Below are positions 17,886-27,298 of a stretch of 64,000 nt of DNA, piece after piece. Positions within the stretch are counted from its first letter, which is position 1, and each line of letters starts with the position of its first letter. A program made the translations under genes and the position numbers. The notes below the pieces were generated by a model. It saw only the letters and a program-made list of their open reading frames with translations. It was not told where the DNA came from and made no database searches. Origin of the DNA: Gaiellasilicea sp963850995 (GTDB taxonomy: Bacteria; Actinomycetota; Thermoleophilia; Gaiellales; Gaiellaceae). The stretch is from contig CAWKNQ010000018.1 of NCBI GenBank assembly GCA_963850995.1, forward strand, positions 1 through 64,000, given 5' to 3'.

Positions 17886-19178
17886 GACGGCGATTCTCGC
17901 GCTCGGGAGCCGCTCGCGTCGAGTCGACTGAAGCGGCCCGGCAGGATCACGGCCGAGACCATGAGCCCGTAGGAGATCGAGATGGCGGTGACGAAGGTGT
18001 CGAAGGCGGCCGTGATCCCGCTGACCGTCTGGTTGGCGAGCAGTTGCAGCACACTGTCGAAACCCGCGCTCCCCGGCACGAGCATGAGCACGCCGGGGAC
18101 GATGAAGACGAGCGGCGAGCGGCGGAGCCACTCGGCGACGAGGCCGCCGGCGAGACCGACCGCGAGCGTCGCGAAGAACACGCCGGCCGCTGCACCGAAG
18201 AGCTCGGCGCCGGCCGCGTTTGCGGTGAGGGCGAGCACGGTCGCGGCGCACATCATCCAGGCGTCGCGAGCCTGAGCTCGCAGCACCAGCGTGAACGCGA
18301 GCCCGGCCGCAACCGCCCCGAGGAGGTGCGTTCCCGCGAATGCAGTGTCCGGAGTGACCGCCTCCGACGGCGCCGAACCAGCTCGCTGCGATAGAGCGCC
18401 CGATCTGGACGCCGAAGACGAGGCCGAGCAGCTGTACGAGTGCGTTCGCGGTGTTCGCCACACCCGACTGGAGGTGCTCGCTCGACAGCTCGCGCATGCC
18501 GATGGTGAGCCTCATGCCGGGCAGGAAGGTCACGAGCGCGGCGAGCGTCACGACGTCAGGCGACACGTCCAGGCCGAGTTGGGGGAGCGTCGCGGCCGTG
18601 AAGCTGGCGGTGATCGCCGCGACTGGAGCCGCCATGGGCTCGGTGCGCGTCGTGCGCGTTGCGGGAAGCGCGATCGCGCCCACGAGCAGACCGACGACTG
18701 CCGCACCGATCGCTTCTCGCCAGCCGCCGCCGAGCACCGGCGTCAGGGCGGCGCCGGCGATCGAATAGGCGGCGAGCAGGACCGGCCAGGGGCGTTCCAG
18801 CGGGTGCGACGCGATGTCGGTGAGCGCCGCGAGCGCCGCGCCGGCGTCGAGCCGTCCGGCGAGCACGTCCTGCACGAGGTCGTCCAGGCGGGCGATCGCG
18901 TCCAGGTCGACCGCGGTCGGACGCACGCGAAGGGTGTACGTGCGCTGGTGCGGCAGCGCTCCGAGGGAGACCTCGACGAGCGTCGGCGTCGCGGAGATCT
19001 GAACACCCTCCAGTGCGAGCGCCTGAGCGAGAGCGACGACCCGGTCCTCGAGGTCGGCTGTCGGGTAGCCGGCCTCGTGGCCGACCCTGGTGAAGCGGAT
19101 CAGGAACTCGACGGCCGAGTCCGACGGCGATAGAGGAGGCGGCTCCGTTCCGGCTGCTTCGACGTCCGCCACGCGCAA
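17882..19178 (-). CDS. Threonine/serine exporter family protein (ThrE-like), frameshifted
   Basis: The N-terminal cytoplasmic part has the ThrE_1 pattern (EFLIRFTRVGHEAGYPTADLE and VSLGALPHQRTYTLRV), followed by five helices including the conserved TFLPGMRLTIGMREL. A frameshift near 18360 then enters the ThrE_2 part (GTHLLGAVAAGLAFTLVL, FIVPGVLMLVPGSAGFDSV). Repaired length is about 430 residues. The family exports Thr/Ser or short peptides using the proton gradient. The stop overlaps the GTG of the Thr-rich lipoprotein, so the two are coupled. Confidence 0.85.
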
Positions 19179-19239
19179 ATCTTCTCAGGGCACCCGAGGC
19201 GCCGCACAAGTAACGGGCGTACGTGATCCTGAGCGCGTC

Positions 19240-20472
19240 GTGTATGAAGGCGAACACGTGATTGCGGTTTCGAACGACGGCATCCAGGAGCACGCCGAGC
19301 GCCTCCTCACGGGCCCTGTGCCTCGGGGAGCGCTCGCGATCGGGTTCTCCGAGAGTCGTGCGTCGTCGGTGGAGACCCTCGTCGAGGGCCGTTCCTTCTA
19401 CCCGCGGATGCTCGAGGACATCGCGTCGGCTTCATCGTCCGTTCACATCAACCAGTTCGGCTTCCGGCCGGGCGTCGCGGGAGACGAATTCGCCGAGGCG
19501 CTGATCGCGAAGGCCGCCGAGGGTGTTCCCGTGAGGCTCGTCGTCGATCGTCAGGGCTCCGATCCCGAGCGAAGCAGCCGCGTCTTCTACGACCGTCTCA
19601 CGGGCGCAGGCGTTCAGGTCTGCGTCGTGCGGGCGACGAAGCCCCGCTCTCGTGCCGGTCAGCTCGGAGCCGGCGGTGCAATGCACTGGAACCTGGGCGG
19701 CCTCGGCCATATCGACCACCGCAAGTTCACCGTCGTCGACGGTCGCATCGGCTGGGTCGGCGGCGCCGGAATCGAGGACCACTTCCAGGACGGCCGCTTC
19801 CACGACCTGTTCCTGCGCGTCACCGGCCCCGTGGTCAGCCAGCTCCAGCTCGTCTTTCTCGCCAGCTTCCGCTGGCTCGGGGGCGAGGTCCCCGTGGCCG
19901 AGATCGAGGCGCTCTTCCCGTCGCTCGAGGCGGGCGCGGAGTCAGTCCCCGCGGTCGTGCTGCACAACGCTCCGGGGCGCTACCGCCCGATCACGGCTGC
20001 GATCGCCGGCGTGCTCGAGAACGCTCGCGAGACGCTCGACGTCGTCAACCCCTACGTCACCGATCGCGGGATGATCAGACGAATGGAGCAGGCGGCCCGA
20101 CGTGGCGTTCGCGTCCGCCTCTTCGTGCCTGCGAATGCGAACAACTGGGCCTGCGCGGCTGCGCAGCAATTTCACCACGGAGCGCTGCTGGACGCCGGGG
20201 TTCGCATCCTCGAGTACCCGGCCATGCTTCATGCGAAGGCGTTCGTGCGGGACGGAGAGGAGCTCCTCGCCGGAACGTGCAACCTCGAGGCCTGGAGCTT
20301 GAAGCGCTTCTTCGAGATCGACCTCCAGGTCTGGTCGAAGCCGGCCGCGTCCCAGTTCGACGAGCGGTTCTCCGTGCCGGCGGAGGCAGTGTCGTCTCCC
20401 GGGCGCAGGCTCACCGGGACACAGGAGAGGGCCAAGGCCACGGTCTTCGCGGCTCTCTCGCCTTTTCTCTGA
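19240..20472 (+). CDS. Phospholipase D-like / cardiolipin synthase-like protein (paralogue 2)
   Basis: Taking GTG 19240 as start gives 410 residues with HKD motifs H160-K162-D167 (HRKFTVVD) and H331-K333-D338 (HAKAFVRD). The open frame extends upstream to 19090, but that part lies inside the divergent exporter gene, so the later start is preferred. Unlike paralogue 1 it has no N-terminal helix. The shared GGAGIEDHF block and the LSPFL C-terminus indicate recent common origin. Probable phosphatidyltransferase or phosphodiesterase at the membrane surface. Confidence 0.85.
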   Translation: MYEGEHVIAVSNDGIQEHAERLLTGPVPRGALAIGFSESRASSVETLVEGRSFYPRMLEDIASASSSVHINQFGFRPGVAGDEFAEALIAKAAEGVPVRLVVDRQGSDPERSSRVFYDRLTGAGVQVCVVRATKPRSRAGQLGAGGAMHWNLGGLGHIDHRKFTVVDGRIGWVGGAGIEDHFQDGRFHDLFLRVTGPVVSQLQLVFLASFRWLGGEVPVAEIEALFPSLEAGAESVPAVVLHNAPGRYRPITAAIAGVLENARETLDVVNPYVTDRGMIRRMEQAARRGVRVRLFVPANANNWACAAAQQFHHGALLDAGVRILEYPAMLHAKAFVRDGEELLAGTCNLEAWSLKRFFEIDLQVWSKPAASQFDERFSVPAEAVSSPGRRLTGTQERAKATVFAALSPFL

Positions 20473-20559
20473 GCAGCGACTCACGTTCACTTGCCCCGTG
20501 TCCGCTGCGAAATGAAATGATCGGCACGGAGTCGGAAGGGTGATTGGAGGGGAGGGGAC

Positions 20560-22035
20560 GTGGCGACCGAGACATCAGTGCTCAAGGGAATCGAGCCTGC
20601 CTCGTTCTGGGGGCATTTCGAGCAGCTGACGAAGATCGCGCGCCCCTCGCGTCAAGAGGAGCCGGTGATCGATCACGTTCGCGAGTGGGCAGACCGGCAC
20701 GGCTTCGAGCTGCAGCAGGACGCGGGCCGGAACGTCGTGATCCGCGTTCCCGCGACCGAGGGCCGCGAGAGCGCGCCGACCGTGACGCTCCAGGGGCATC
20801 TGGACATGGTGTGCGAGCGCGACCCCTCGAGCGAGTACGACCCCGCCGAGGGACGCATCGGGCTCGTTCGCGACGGCGAGTGGCTGAAAGCGGACGGAAC
20901 GACGCTCGGCGCCGACGACGGCGTCGCGATCGCGGCCATGATGGCGCTCGTCGAGGACGAGTCGCTGCCCCACGGGCCGCTCGAGCTGCTGATGACGGTG
21001 GCCGAGGAGGTCGGGCTCGAGGGCGCGAACGCACTCGACCCGGCGCTCGTCACCGGCTCGATCCTCATCAACCTCGACAGCGAGGAGGACGGCCGCCTGA
21101 CGGTGGGGTGTGCCGGCAGCACCGATACGTGGATCCGGATCGACACCCCCCGCGAGCAGCCGGCCGACGATGCCGTGACGCTTTCCGTCACGGTGAGCGG
21201 CGGTCAAGGCGGCCACTCCGGGTCGGGCATCGCCCTCGGGCGGTCGAATGCGGTCAAGGTTCTCGGGCGGGCTCTGCGCGAGGCGCAGACGACGGTTCCC
21301 TTCCGGCTGGTCTCCCTGTCGGGCGGCAAGAGCCGCAACGCGATCCCGCGCGACGCGACCGCGATCTGCGCCGTCTCGGCCGACCGCGAGCAGGACTTCC
21401 GGACTGCGGTCGCCGCCGCTGCAGAAACCATCCGCGACGCGTTCGCGAAGACCGATCCGGGCGTATCGATCGCCGTCGACGCCGCCGAGGCCTCCGCCGA
21501 TCCGTGGACCGACGCGGGCACGGCCACGCTGCTCGATGCCGTCGCTCTCGTGCCGACCGGGCCGCTCGCGCTGAGCCCCGACTTCGACGATCTCGTCGAG
21601 ACGAGCACCTCCCTCGGGGAGGCGATCACGGAGGGCGACCAGCTGACACTGCACAGCCTCTCGCGCTCGTCGAACGACTCTGCGCTCCCCGAGGTGATCG
21701 CCGCCCTCGACGCCGTCGCCCGCCTCGCCGGTGGCGCGCTCGAGGTCAAGCACAACTACGGCGGCTGGCGCCCGAATCTCGATTCGCCCGCGCTCGCCGC
21801 AGCGCGCTCCGTCTACGAGCGCACCTTCGGGGAGCCGCCGATCGTGACCGCCGTGCACGCCGGGCTCGAGACGGCCGTGATCGGGAGCAAGGTATCCGGC
21901 CTGGACATGCTCTCGTTCGGGCCGCAGATCGAGTTTCCGCACTCACCGGACGAGAGGGTCAGCGTCCCCACCGTCGAACGCTTCTGGAAGCTGTTGGTCG
22001 CCGTCGTCGACGAGCTGTCGGCCCCGGGGAGGTAA
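20560..22035 (+). CDS. pepD: Aminoacyl-histidine dipeptidase (PepD, M20 family)
   Basis: A 491-residue protein of the M20C type: first metal His in TLQGHLDMVCE, bridging Asp in LGADDGVAIAAM, catalytic Glu pair AEEVGLEGA, and second-site residues in INLDSEEDG. The lid domain begins near VSGGQGGHSGSGI. It is a cytoplasmic zinc dipeptidase that cleaves Xaa-His and related dipeptides. GTG 20560 follows GGAGGGGAGGGG. It leads a co-directional run (secreted hypothetical, Dcu carrier, APC permease), which supports a role in peptide and amino acid use. Confidence 0.9.
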   Translation: MATETSVLKGIEPASFWGHFEQLTKIARPSRQEEPVIDHVREWADRHGFELQQDAGRNVVIRVPATEGRESAPTVTLQGHLDMVCERDPSSEYDPAEGRIGLVRDGEWLKADGTTLGADDGVAIAAMMALVEDESLPHGPLELLMTVAEEVGLEGANALDPALVTGSILINLDSEEDGRLTVGCAGSTDTWIRIDTPREQPADDAVTLSVTVSGGQGGHSGSGIALGRSNAVKVLGRALREAQTTVPFRLVSLSGGKSRNAIPRDATAICAVSADREQDFRTAVAAAAETIRDAFAKTDPGVSIAVDAAEASADPWTDAGTATLLDAVALVPTGPLALSPDFDDLVETSTSLGEAITEGDQLTLHSLSRSSNDSALPEVIAALDAVARLAGGALEVKHNYGGWRPNLDSPALAAARSVYERTFGEPPIVTAVHAGLETAVIGSKVSGLDMLSFGPQIEFPHSPDERVSVPTVERFWKLLVAVVDELSAPGR

Positions 22036-22038
22036 CGC

Positions 22039-22620
22039 ATGCGCAGTCCAGTCATCTGGCTCCTCGCCGCCGGCGGTGTCGTAGCCGTGATCATCGCGGC
22101 CGCCGCCATCGGCGGTCGCGACGAGAGCGGCGAGACGGTCAGTGCAGGCGACTGGGCGCAGAACGTGTGCGGCGCCGTCGCTGTCTGGCGCGGCGAGCTG
22201 GAGGCGATCGTCGAGGACGTCCGGACCCCGAACGCATCGAGCACGGCAGGCGGCGAGGAGCCGCAGTCCGAGACGCCGCAGGGGCGGACGGGCTTCGTTC
22301 GCAAGGGCCTCGAGCGCGCGATACAGGCGACCGAGACGGTGGTCGAGGGGATCGACAACGCGGGTGTGCCCGACACCGAGCAGGGCGAGGAGGCGGCGGA
22401 GGACGTCTCCACGTGGGCCGAGCGCGCCCTCGGCGACCTCGAGGAGGCGCAGGACTCGCTCGACGAGGAGGCGGACACGATAGAGGCGTCGATCGAGCAG
22501 TTCGGAGACGCGACAGGCGCAATCGGAGCAGCGGTCGTCGGCGGCGTCGAGACGATCACCGGCGTCGCGGAGCTCGATCCCGCGCTCGCGTGTGGCGCTC
22601 AATCAGTCGAGTACCTGTGA
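22039..22620 (+). CDS. Secreted or membrane-anchored acidic hypothetical protein
   Basis: The 193-residue protein has an N-terminal hydrophobic helix (WLLAAGGVVAVIIAAAAIGG), then a strongly acidic, mostly helical domain with two cysteines (Cys in WAQNVCGAV and ALACGAQ) placed at its ends, which could form a disulfide outside the cell. The central part is Glu/Ala-rich with coiled-coil character (LGDLEEAQDSLDEEADTIE). I do not recognise a family. It starts four bases after the dipeptidase and so belongs to the operon. Confidence 0.7.
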   Translation: MRSPVIWLLAAGGVVAVIIAAAAIGGRDESGETVSAGDWAQNVCGAVAVWRGELEAIVEDVRTPNASSTAGGEEPQSETPQGRTGFVRKGLERAIQATETVVEGIDNAGVPDTEQGEEAAEDVSTWAERALGDLEEAQDSLDEEADTIEASIEQFGDATGAIGAAVVGGVETITGVAELDPALACGAQSVEYL

Positions 22621-22644
22621 GCAGCTTCGAGAGGAGGCCGGCCG

Positions 22645-24021
22645 ATGAGCACGACGGATTGGGTTCTGATCGCAATCCAGGGCCTCGTCGTCATCGGCTT
22701 CATCGCTCTCGGCGTGCGCTCGGGCGGCATCGGCCTCGGGCTCTGGGGCGGCGTCGGAACGCTCGTTCTCGTCTTCCTGTTCGGGCTCGACCCCGGCGAG
22801 CCGCCGATCAGCGCGATCCTGATCATCATCGCCGTCATCTCGGCTGCGGCGGCGATGCAGGCCGCAGGCGGGATCGACTACATGGTCCAGATCGCGAGCA
22901 AGGCCTTGCGCGCGAGGCCGAAGCTGCTCAACTTCGTCGCGCCCTACGTCTCGTATGTGCTCACGATCCTTACCGGCACCGGCAACACCTTCTTCTCGAT
23001 CATCCCGGTGATCAACGAGGTCGCGTACTCGAACAAGATCAGGCCCGAGCGACCGCTCGCCGCGTCGACGGTCGCCTCCGCCGCCGGCATCACCTCGAGC
23101 CCGGTCGCGGCGGCGATGGCGACGATGTTGCCGCTGGTCGAGGTGTTCAACTACGACCTGATCGACGTCATGCTGATCACGGTTCCGGCGAGCATCGTCG
23201 GCATCTTCGCGATGTCGCTCGTGATGACCGGCTACGGGAAAGAGCTGGACAGCGACCCGGAGTACCAGCGCCGCCTGGCTGCCGGCGAGATAAAGCCTCC
23301 CGCACCCCCGGCCGAGATCGTGCTGATGCCGTTCGCCAAGCGCAGCGTCGCGATCTTCCTCTCCGGCGTCCTCGCGATCTGCGTGTTCGGCTTCGTCGAG
23401 GACATCCGGCCGACCGTCGCTGCAGAGGGCGGTGGCGTCGAGCCGATGTCCGTCACGCCGCTGATCCAGATGATCATGCTCACTGTTGCGGCGCTGATCC
23501 TGGTGTTCGCACACGTGAAGGCCAGCGATATCCCCGGCACACCGATCTTCAAGTCAGGCATGGTCGCGATGATCGCCCTGTTCGGCATCGCCTGGATGGC
23601 GGACACGTTCATCGCGAACAACGAGGACGCGATCGTCGAGGCTCTCGGCAGCCTGGCCACGAACTGGCCGTTCATGATCGCGGTCGCCCTCTTCCTCGTC
23701 GCCGGGCTGACGACGAGCCAATCTGCGGCGACCCGGACAATGGTTCCGCTCGGCCTAGCGCTCGGGATCGGGGCCGGCTACATGATCGCGATGTGGACGG
23801 CGGTGATGGGTGTGCTCTTCCTCCCGGCGAACGGAACGCAGATCGCCGCCGCCGAGTCCGACGAAACGGGAACCACAACGCTTGGCAAGCGGGTCATCGA
23901 CCACTCCTTCCAGCTGCCGCTGCAGATCTGCTGGGTCGTGACGGCGCTCGTCGGCATCTTGATCGTCTGGCTCTTCTTCGGCGACCAGACGCCGGCGCCG
24001 CCCGCGCCTACGACGCCGTAG
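22645..24021 (+). CDS. Anaerobic C4-dicarboxylate transporter (Dcu family)
   Basis: A 458-residue integral membrane protein with about eleven helices and the Dcu signature region (VSYVLTILTGTGNTFFSIIPVI followed by RPERPLAASTVASAAGITSSPVA). DcuA/B proteins exchange fumarate, malate, aspartate and succinate across the inner membrane. The ribosome site GAGAGGAGG precedes ATG 22645. The stop codon is immediately followed by the ATG of the permease, so the carriers are translated together. A preference for aspartate would fit the amino acid context, but this is inference. Confidence 0.87.
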   Translation: MSTTDWVLIAIQGLVVIGFIALGVRSGGIGLGLWGGVGTLVLVFLFGLDPGEPPISAILIIIAVISAAAAMQAAGGIDYMVQIASKALRARPKLLNFVAPYVSYVLTILTGTGNTFFSIIPVINEVAYSNKIRPERPLAASTVASAAGITSSPVAAAMATMLPLVEVFNYDLIDVMLITVPASIVGIFAMSLVMTGYGKELDSDPEYQRRLAAGEIKPPAPPAEIVLMPFAKRSVAIFLSGVLAICVFGFVEDIRPTVAAEGGGVEPMSVTPLIQMIMLTVAALILVFAHVKASDIPGTPIFKSGMVAMIALFGIAWMADTFIANNEDAIVEALGSLATNWPFMIAVALFLVAGLTTSQSAATRTMVPLGLALGIGAGYMIAMWTAVMGVLFLPANGTQIAAAESDETGTTTLGKRVIDHSFQLPLQICWVVTALVGILIVWLFFGDQTPAPPAPTTP

Positions 24022-25323
24022 ATGAGCGTCCGCGGCGCCGCGTTTCTCGGCATCGGCGCGATGGTCGGTGCCGGCATCTTCGCGCTGCTCGGCGAGGCCG
24101 GAGCGGTCGCCGGATCCGCGGTCTGGCTCTCGTTCCTCCTGGCCGGGATCGTCTCCGCCCTGCTCGGCTACACGGTGGTCAAGCTCGGCGTGCGATTTCC
24201 GTCATCCGGCGGCCTGATCGCCTACCTGATCGAGGGCTTCGGCAACGGTCGCCTCGTCGGCATCTCCTCGTGGCTCGGCTATTTCGCCGCGATCGTGATC
24301 GTCTGCTCGATGGTCGCCGTCTCGTTCGGGAGCTACGCGACCTCGCTGTTCGTCGGCGACGGCGCTGGGGCGGGCTGGGACAACTTCTTCACCTCGCTGG
24401 TCGTCGTCGCGATGGCGGCGATCAACATGGTCGGCTCACGGATCGTCGACCGCGCCCAGTCGCTGATCGTCGTCGTCCTGCTCGCCGTCTTCGCCGTCTT
24501 CATCGCGGTGACCCTGGTGGAGATCGACTTCGACCTGCTCGCGTTCAGCGGCTACCCGCCGGTCGAGGACATCATCGCCAGCGTCGCCCTCACCTTCTTC
24601 GCATACCTCGGCTTCAGCGTCATCACCTTCGCCGTCGGGGACTTGCGCGATCCCGAGCGCGAGCTGCCAAAAGCCATGTACCTCGCGCTCGGCGTGACGA
24701 CGGTGCTCTACGTCCTGATCTCACTCGGCGTGTTCGGCACGCTCACGGTCCCGGAGGTGATCGGCTACGGCGAGACGGCGATCGCCGAGGCCGCCCGGCC
24801 GTCCCTCGGCGACGCGGGGTTCACGATGATGGCGATCGCCGCCCTCCTTGCGACCTCGTCGTCCGTGAACGCGACCCTCTACGCGTCGGGCGGACTGACC
24901 GCGATGCTTGCGGAGGTCGGGCAGTTCCCGCCGATCTTTGGACGCGGCTCGCGCCTGGGGCCTCATGCAGGGCTCTTGATCACCGCGGGGGTCGTCCTCG
25001 TCATCTCCAACCTCGTCAACCTCTCGGCGATCGCATCGGTGGGCAGCGCGTGCTCGCTGATCATCTTCCTCCTCGTCGGCATTGCCGGCTATCGGCGGCG
25101 CGCGGACACCGGCTCCATCGGCGCGATCGTGCTCACGGCGATCGCGGCGACGGCCGTCGTCCTGGCCTTCTTCGCTGTCGACACCATTCGCAACGCACCG
25201 GAAACGTTCACCGCGATCGTCGTGATCGCCGCGCTCGCCGTGGTGCTCGATCTCGTCTGGAAGCGGGCGAGGGACAAGGGCTCGGACGCGTCGCCGGATC
25301 TCGGCACGGCGGCAGGCGGTTGA
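24022..25323 (+). CDS. APC-family amino acid permease
   Basis: A 433-residue, twelve-helix protein with the APC helix 1 signature GIGAMVGAGIFALLGEAGA and conserved helix 6 region FFAYLGFSVITF. It lacks the extended N-terminus seen in many relatives, so ATG 24022 (directly after the previous TAG) gives a very short cytoplasmic lead. Expected function: proton-coupled or exchange uptake of amino acids. Its partners are a histidine dipeptidase and a Dcu carrier. Specificity cannot be read from the sequence. Confidence 0.87.
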   Translation: MSVRGAAFLGIGAMVGAGIFALLGEAGAVAGSAVWLSFLLAGIVSALLGYTVVKLGVRFPSSGGLIAYLIEGFGNGRLVGISSWLGYFAAIVIVCSMVAVSFGSYATSLFVGDGAGAGWDNFFTSLVVVAMAAINMVGSRIVDRAQSLIVVVLLAVFAVFIAVTLVEIDFDLLAFSGYPPVEDIIASVALTFFAYLGFSVITFAVGDLRDPERELPKAMYLALGVTTVLYVLISLGVFGTLTVPEVIGYGETAIAEAARPSLGDAGFTMMAIAALLATSSSVNATLYASGGLTAMLAEVGQFPPIFGRGSRLGPHAGLLITAGVVLVISNLVNLSAIASVGSACSLIIFLLVGIAGYRRRADTGSIGAIVLTAIAATAVVLAFFAVDTIRNAPETFTAIVVIAALAVVLDLVWKRARDKGSDASPDLGTAAGG

Positions 25324-25369
25324 GCCGGCGCGGAGAAAGAGACAGTCCTGGATCCAAGGAGGGAGCGAT

Positions 25370-25627
25370 ATGAGTCAGTACAAGCTGCTGCGGACCTGGG
25401 CTGCGGCGATCATGATCATCGGCGCACTGGGGGTCGGCCTCGTCGTCTTCGGGACGATCGCCTGGGCGATCGAGGCCGACGGCTTCTGGGCGACGCTCGG
25501 CGTCATCTTGATCGGCGCACCGCTCGCGCTCTTCCTGGCGACGTGGCCGTTCGCGCTCAGCCAGATGATGCGGGCACTCGCCGACGTCGGGGATGCCGTC
25601 GCCACTCCGACGGTCTCCACGTTCTAG
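25370..25627 (+). CDS. Small two-helix membrane protein
   Basis: The 85-residue protein has two hydrophobic helices (about 8-32 and 40-62) and starts at ATG 25370 after CAAGGAGGGAG, a strong ribosome site. No family recognised. It lies between the permease and the MFS exporter in the same direction and may be an accessory subunit of either. Confidence 0.7.
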   Translation: MSQYKLLRTWAAAIMIIGALGVGLVVFGTIAWAIEADGFWATLGVILIGAPLALFLATWPFALSQMMRALADVGDAVATPTVSTF

Positions 25628-25655
25628 GGGTGCGCAGTCGCGTGCGGTAGCGCGC

Positions 25656-27296
25656 GTGAACATGGCCTCCGAGTCACAGACATCCGAGCTCACCGGTAAG
25701 GCGGCTTCCGCCGCCAGCGTCGTGCTGCTCACGCTCGCGGCCGGGCAATTCCTGATGACGCTGGACAGCTCGGTGATGAATGTCTCGATCGCGACGGTCG
25801 CGAAGGACGTGGGGACGACCGTGACCGGGATCCAGGGGGCGATCACGGCCTACACGCTCGTGATGGCGATGCTCATGATCACCGGCGCCAAGGTGGGTGC
25901 GATCATCGGCCGCAAGCGCGCCTTCACGATCGGCTGCGTGATCTACGGCTGTGGCTCGTTCACGACCGCGATCGCCCCGAACCTGCCCGTCCTGCTGTTC
26001 GGCTGGTCGTTCCTGGAGGGGGTCGGCGCGGCGCTCATCCTGCCCGCGATCGTCGCTCTGGTCGCGGGGAACTTCCCGGCCGAGCGGCGACCCGCCGCGT
26101 ACGGGCTCGTGGCGGCGGCAGGGGCCGTCGCGGTTGCCGTCGGGCCGCTGATCGGCGGCTTCTTCACCACCTACTTCTCCTGGCGCTGGGTGTTCGCAGG
26201 GGAAGTCCTGGTCGTCCTCGTGATCCTTGTCTTGGCCCGGCGGATCGCGGATGCGCCGGCCGAGGAGCGACCGCAGCTCGACGTTGTCGGAGCGGTCCTG
26301 TCGGCGCTCGGGCTGGGGATGCTCGTCTTCGGCGTGCTGCGCTCGGGCGAGTGGGGCTGGATCCAGCCGAAGCCGGACGCCCCGTCATGGGCAGGCCTGT
26401 CGCCGACGGTATGGCTGGTGCTGGGCGGGCTGTTCGTGATCTGGGTCTTCTTCCGCTGGCAGGCCCGGCGGGAGTCGCGGGGCCAGGAGCCCCTCATCCG
26501 CGCGGCGATGCTGCGCAACAAGCAGCTGACGGGCGGCCTGACGATGTTCTTCTTCCAGTTCCTCGTGCAGGCGGGGTTCTTCTTCGTCGTGCCGCTCTTC
26601 CTCTCGGTCGCCCTCGGCCTCTCCGCGATCGAGACCGGCGTGCGGCTGCTGCCGCTCTCGGTGACGCTGCTTGCCGCCGCGATCGGCATCCCGCGCTTCC
26701 TCCCGACCATCTCGCCGCGTCTGGTCGTCCGCACGGGCCTGCTCTCGCTGCTCGCCGGCACGGTCGTGCTGCTCGGCGCGCTCGACGCCGACGCCGGGGC
26801 GGAGATCGTCTTCGTGCCGATGCTCCTGGTCGGGCTCGGGATCGGCGCGCTCGCCTCGCAGCTCGGTGCGGTCACCGTCTCGGCGGTGCCGGACGACGAG
26901 AGCCCCGAGGTCGGCGGGATCCAGAACACGGCGACGAACCTCGGCGCCTCGCTCGGCACCGCGCTGGCCGGCTCGCTTCTGATCGCCACGCTGACGTCGG
27001 CGTTCCTGACGAACGTCCTGCAGGACCCCGCGATCCCGGCGAGCGCGAAGGAGCAGGCGCAGGTCGAGCTCGCGGGCGGCGTGCCGTTCGTCTCGGACGC
27101 GGACCTCGAGGCCGCCCTCGACGAGGCGGACGTTCCCCCGGCGACCACCGACGCAGCGCTCGATGCGTACGGCGAGGCCCGCCTCGCCGGCCTCCGCTCC
27201 GCGCTCGCGATCCTCGCCGTCCTCGCGATCCTCGCCCTGTTTCTGGCTCAGGCCATCCCGCAGAAACAACCGGGTGCCGCAGAGAGGAAGGAGTAG
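25656..27296 (+). CDS. MFS transporter, DHA2-type drug exporter
   Basis: An intact 14-helix major facilitator of about 546 residues, starting at GTG 25656 or ATG 25662. It has the helix 1 motif LDSSVMNVSIATVA (D1 acidic motif of DHA2 pumps), motif A-like GAIIGRKRAF and antiporter motif C (AAAGAVAVAVGPLIGGFF). A long acidic loop before the last helix (DADLEAALDEADVPPATTDA) resembles the one in the MFS at 14477. It should export hydrophobic drugs or metabolites in exchange for protons. The next gene starts two bases after its stop. Confidence 0.88.
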   Translation: MNMASESQTSELTGKAASAASVVLLTLAAGQFLMTLDSSVMNVSIATVAKDVGTTVTGIQGAITAYTLVMAMLMITGAKVGAIIGRKRAFTIGCVIYGCGSFTTAIAPNLPVLLFGWSFLEGVGAALILPAIVALVAGNFPAERRPAAYGLVAAAGAVAVAVGPLIGGFFTTYFSWRWVFAGEVLVVLVILVLARRIADAPAEERPQLDVVGAVLSALGLGMLVFGVLRSGEWGWIQPKPDAPSWAGLSPTVWLVLGGLFVIWVFFRWQARRESRGQEPLIRAAMLRNKQLTGGLTMFFFQFLVQAGFFFVVPLFLSVALGLSAIETGVRLLPLSVTLLAAAIGIPRFLPTISPRLVVRTGLLSLLAGTVVLLGALDADAGAEIVFVPMLLVGLGIGALASQLGAVTVSAVPDDESPEVGGIQNTATNLGASLGTALAGSLLIATLTSAFLTNVLQDPAIPASAKEQAQVELAGGVPFVSDADLEAALDEADVPPATTDAALDAYGEARLAGLRSALAILAVLAILALFLAQAIPQKQPGAAERKE

Positions 27297-27298
27297 CG

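Noticed and set aside
20544..25373. A 1609-codon open frame running across several genes
   Set aside because: It is the +1 shadow of pepD, the secreted hypothetical, Dcu and APC genes; the translation is Arg/Asp/Gly-rich with no family motif, as expected from a GC-rich genome with few stop codons off-frame.
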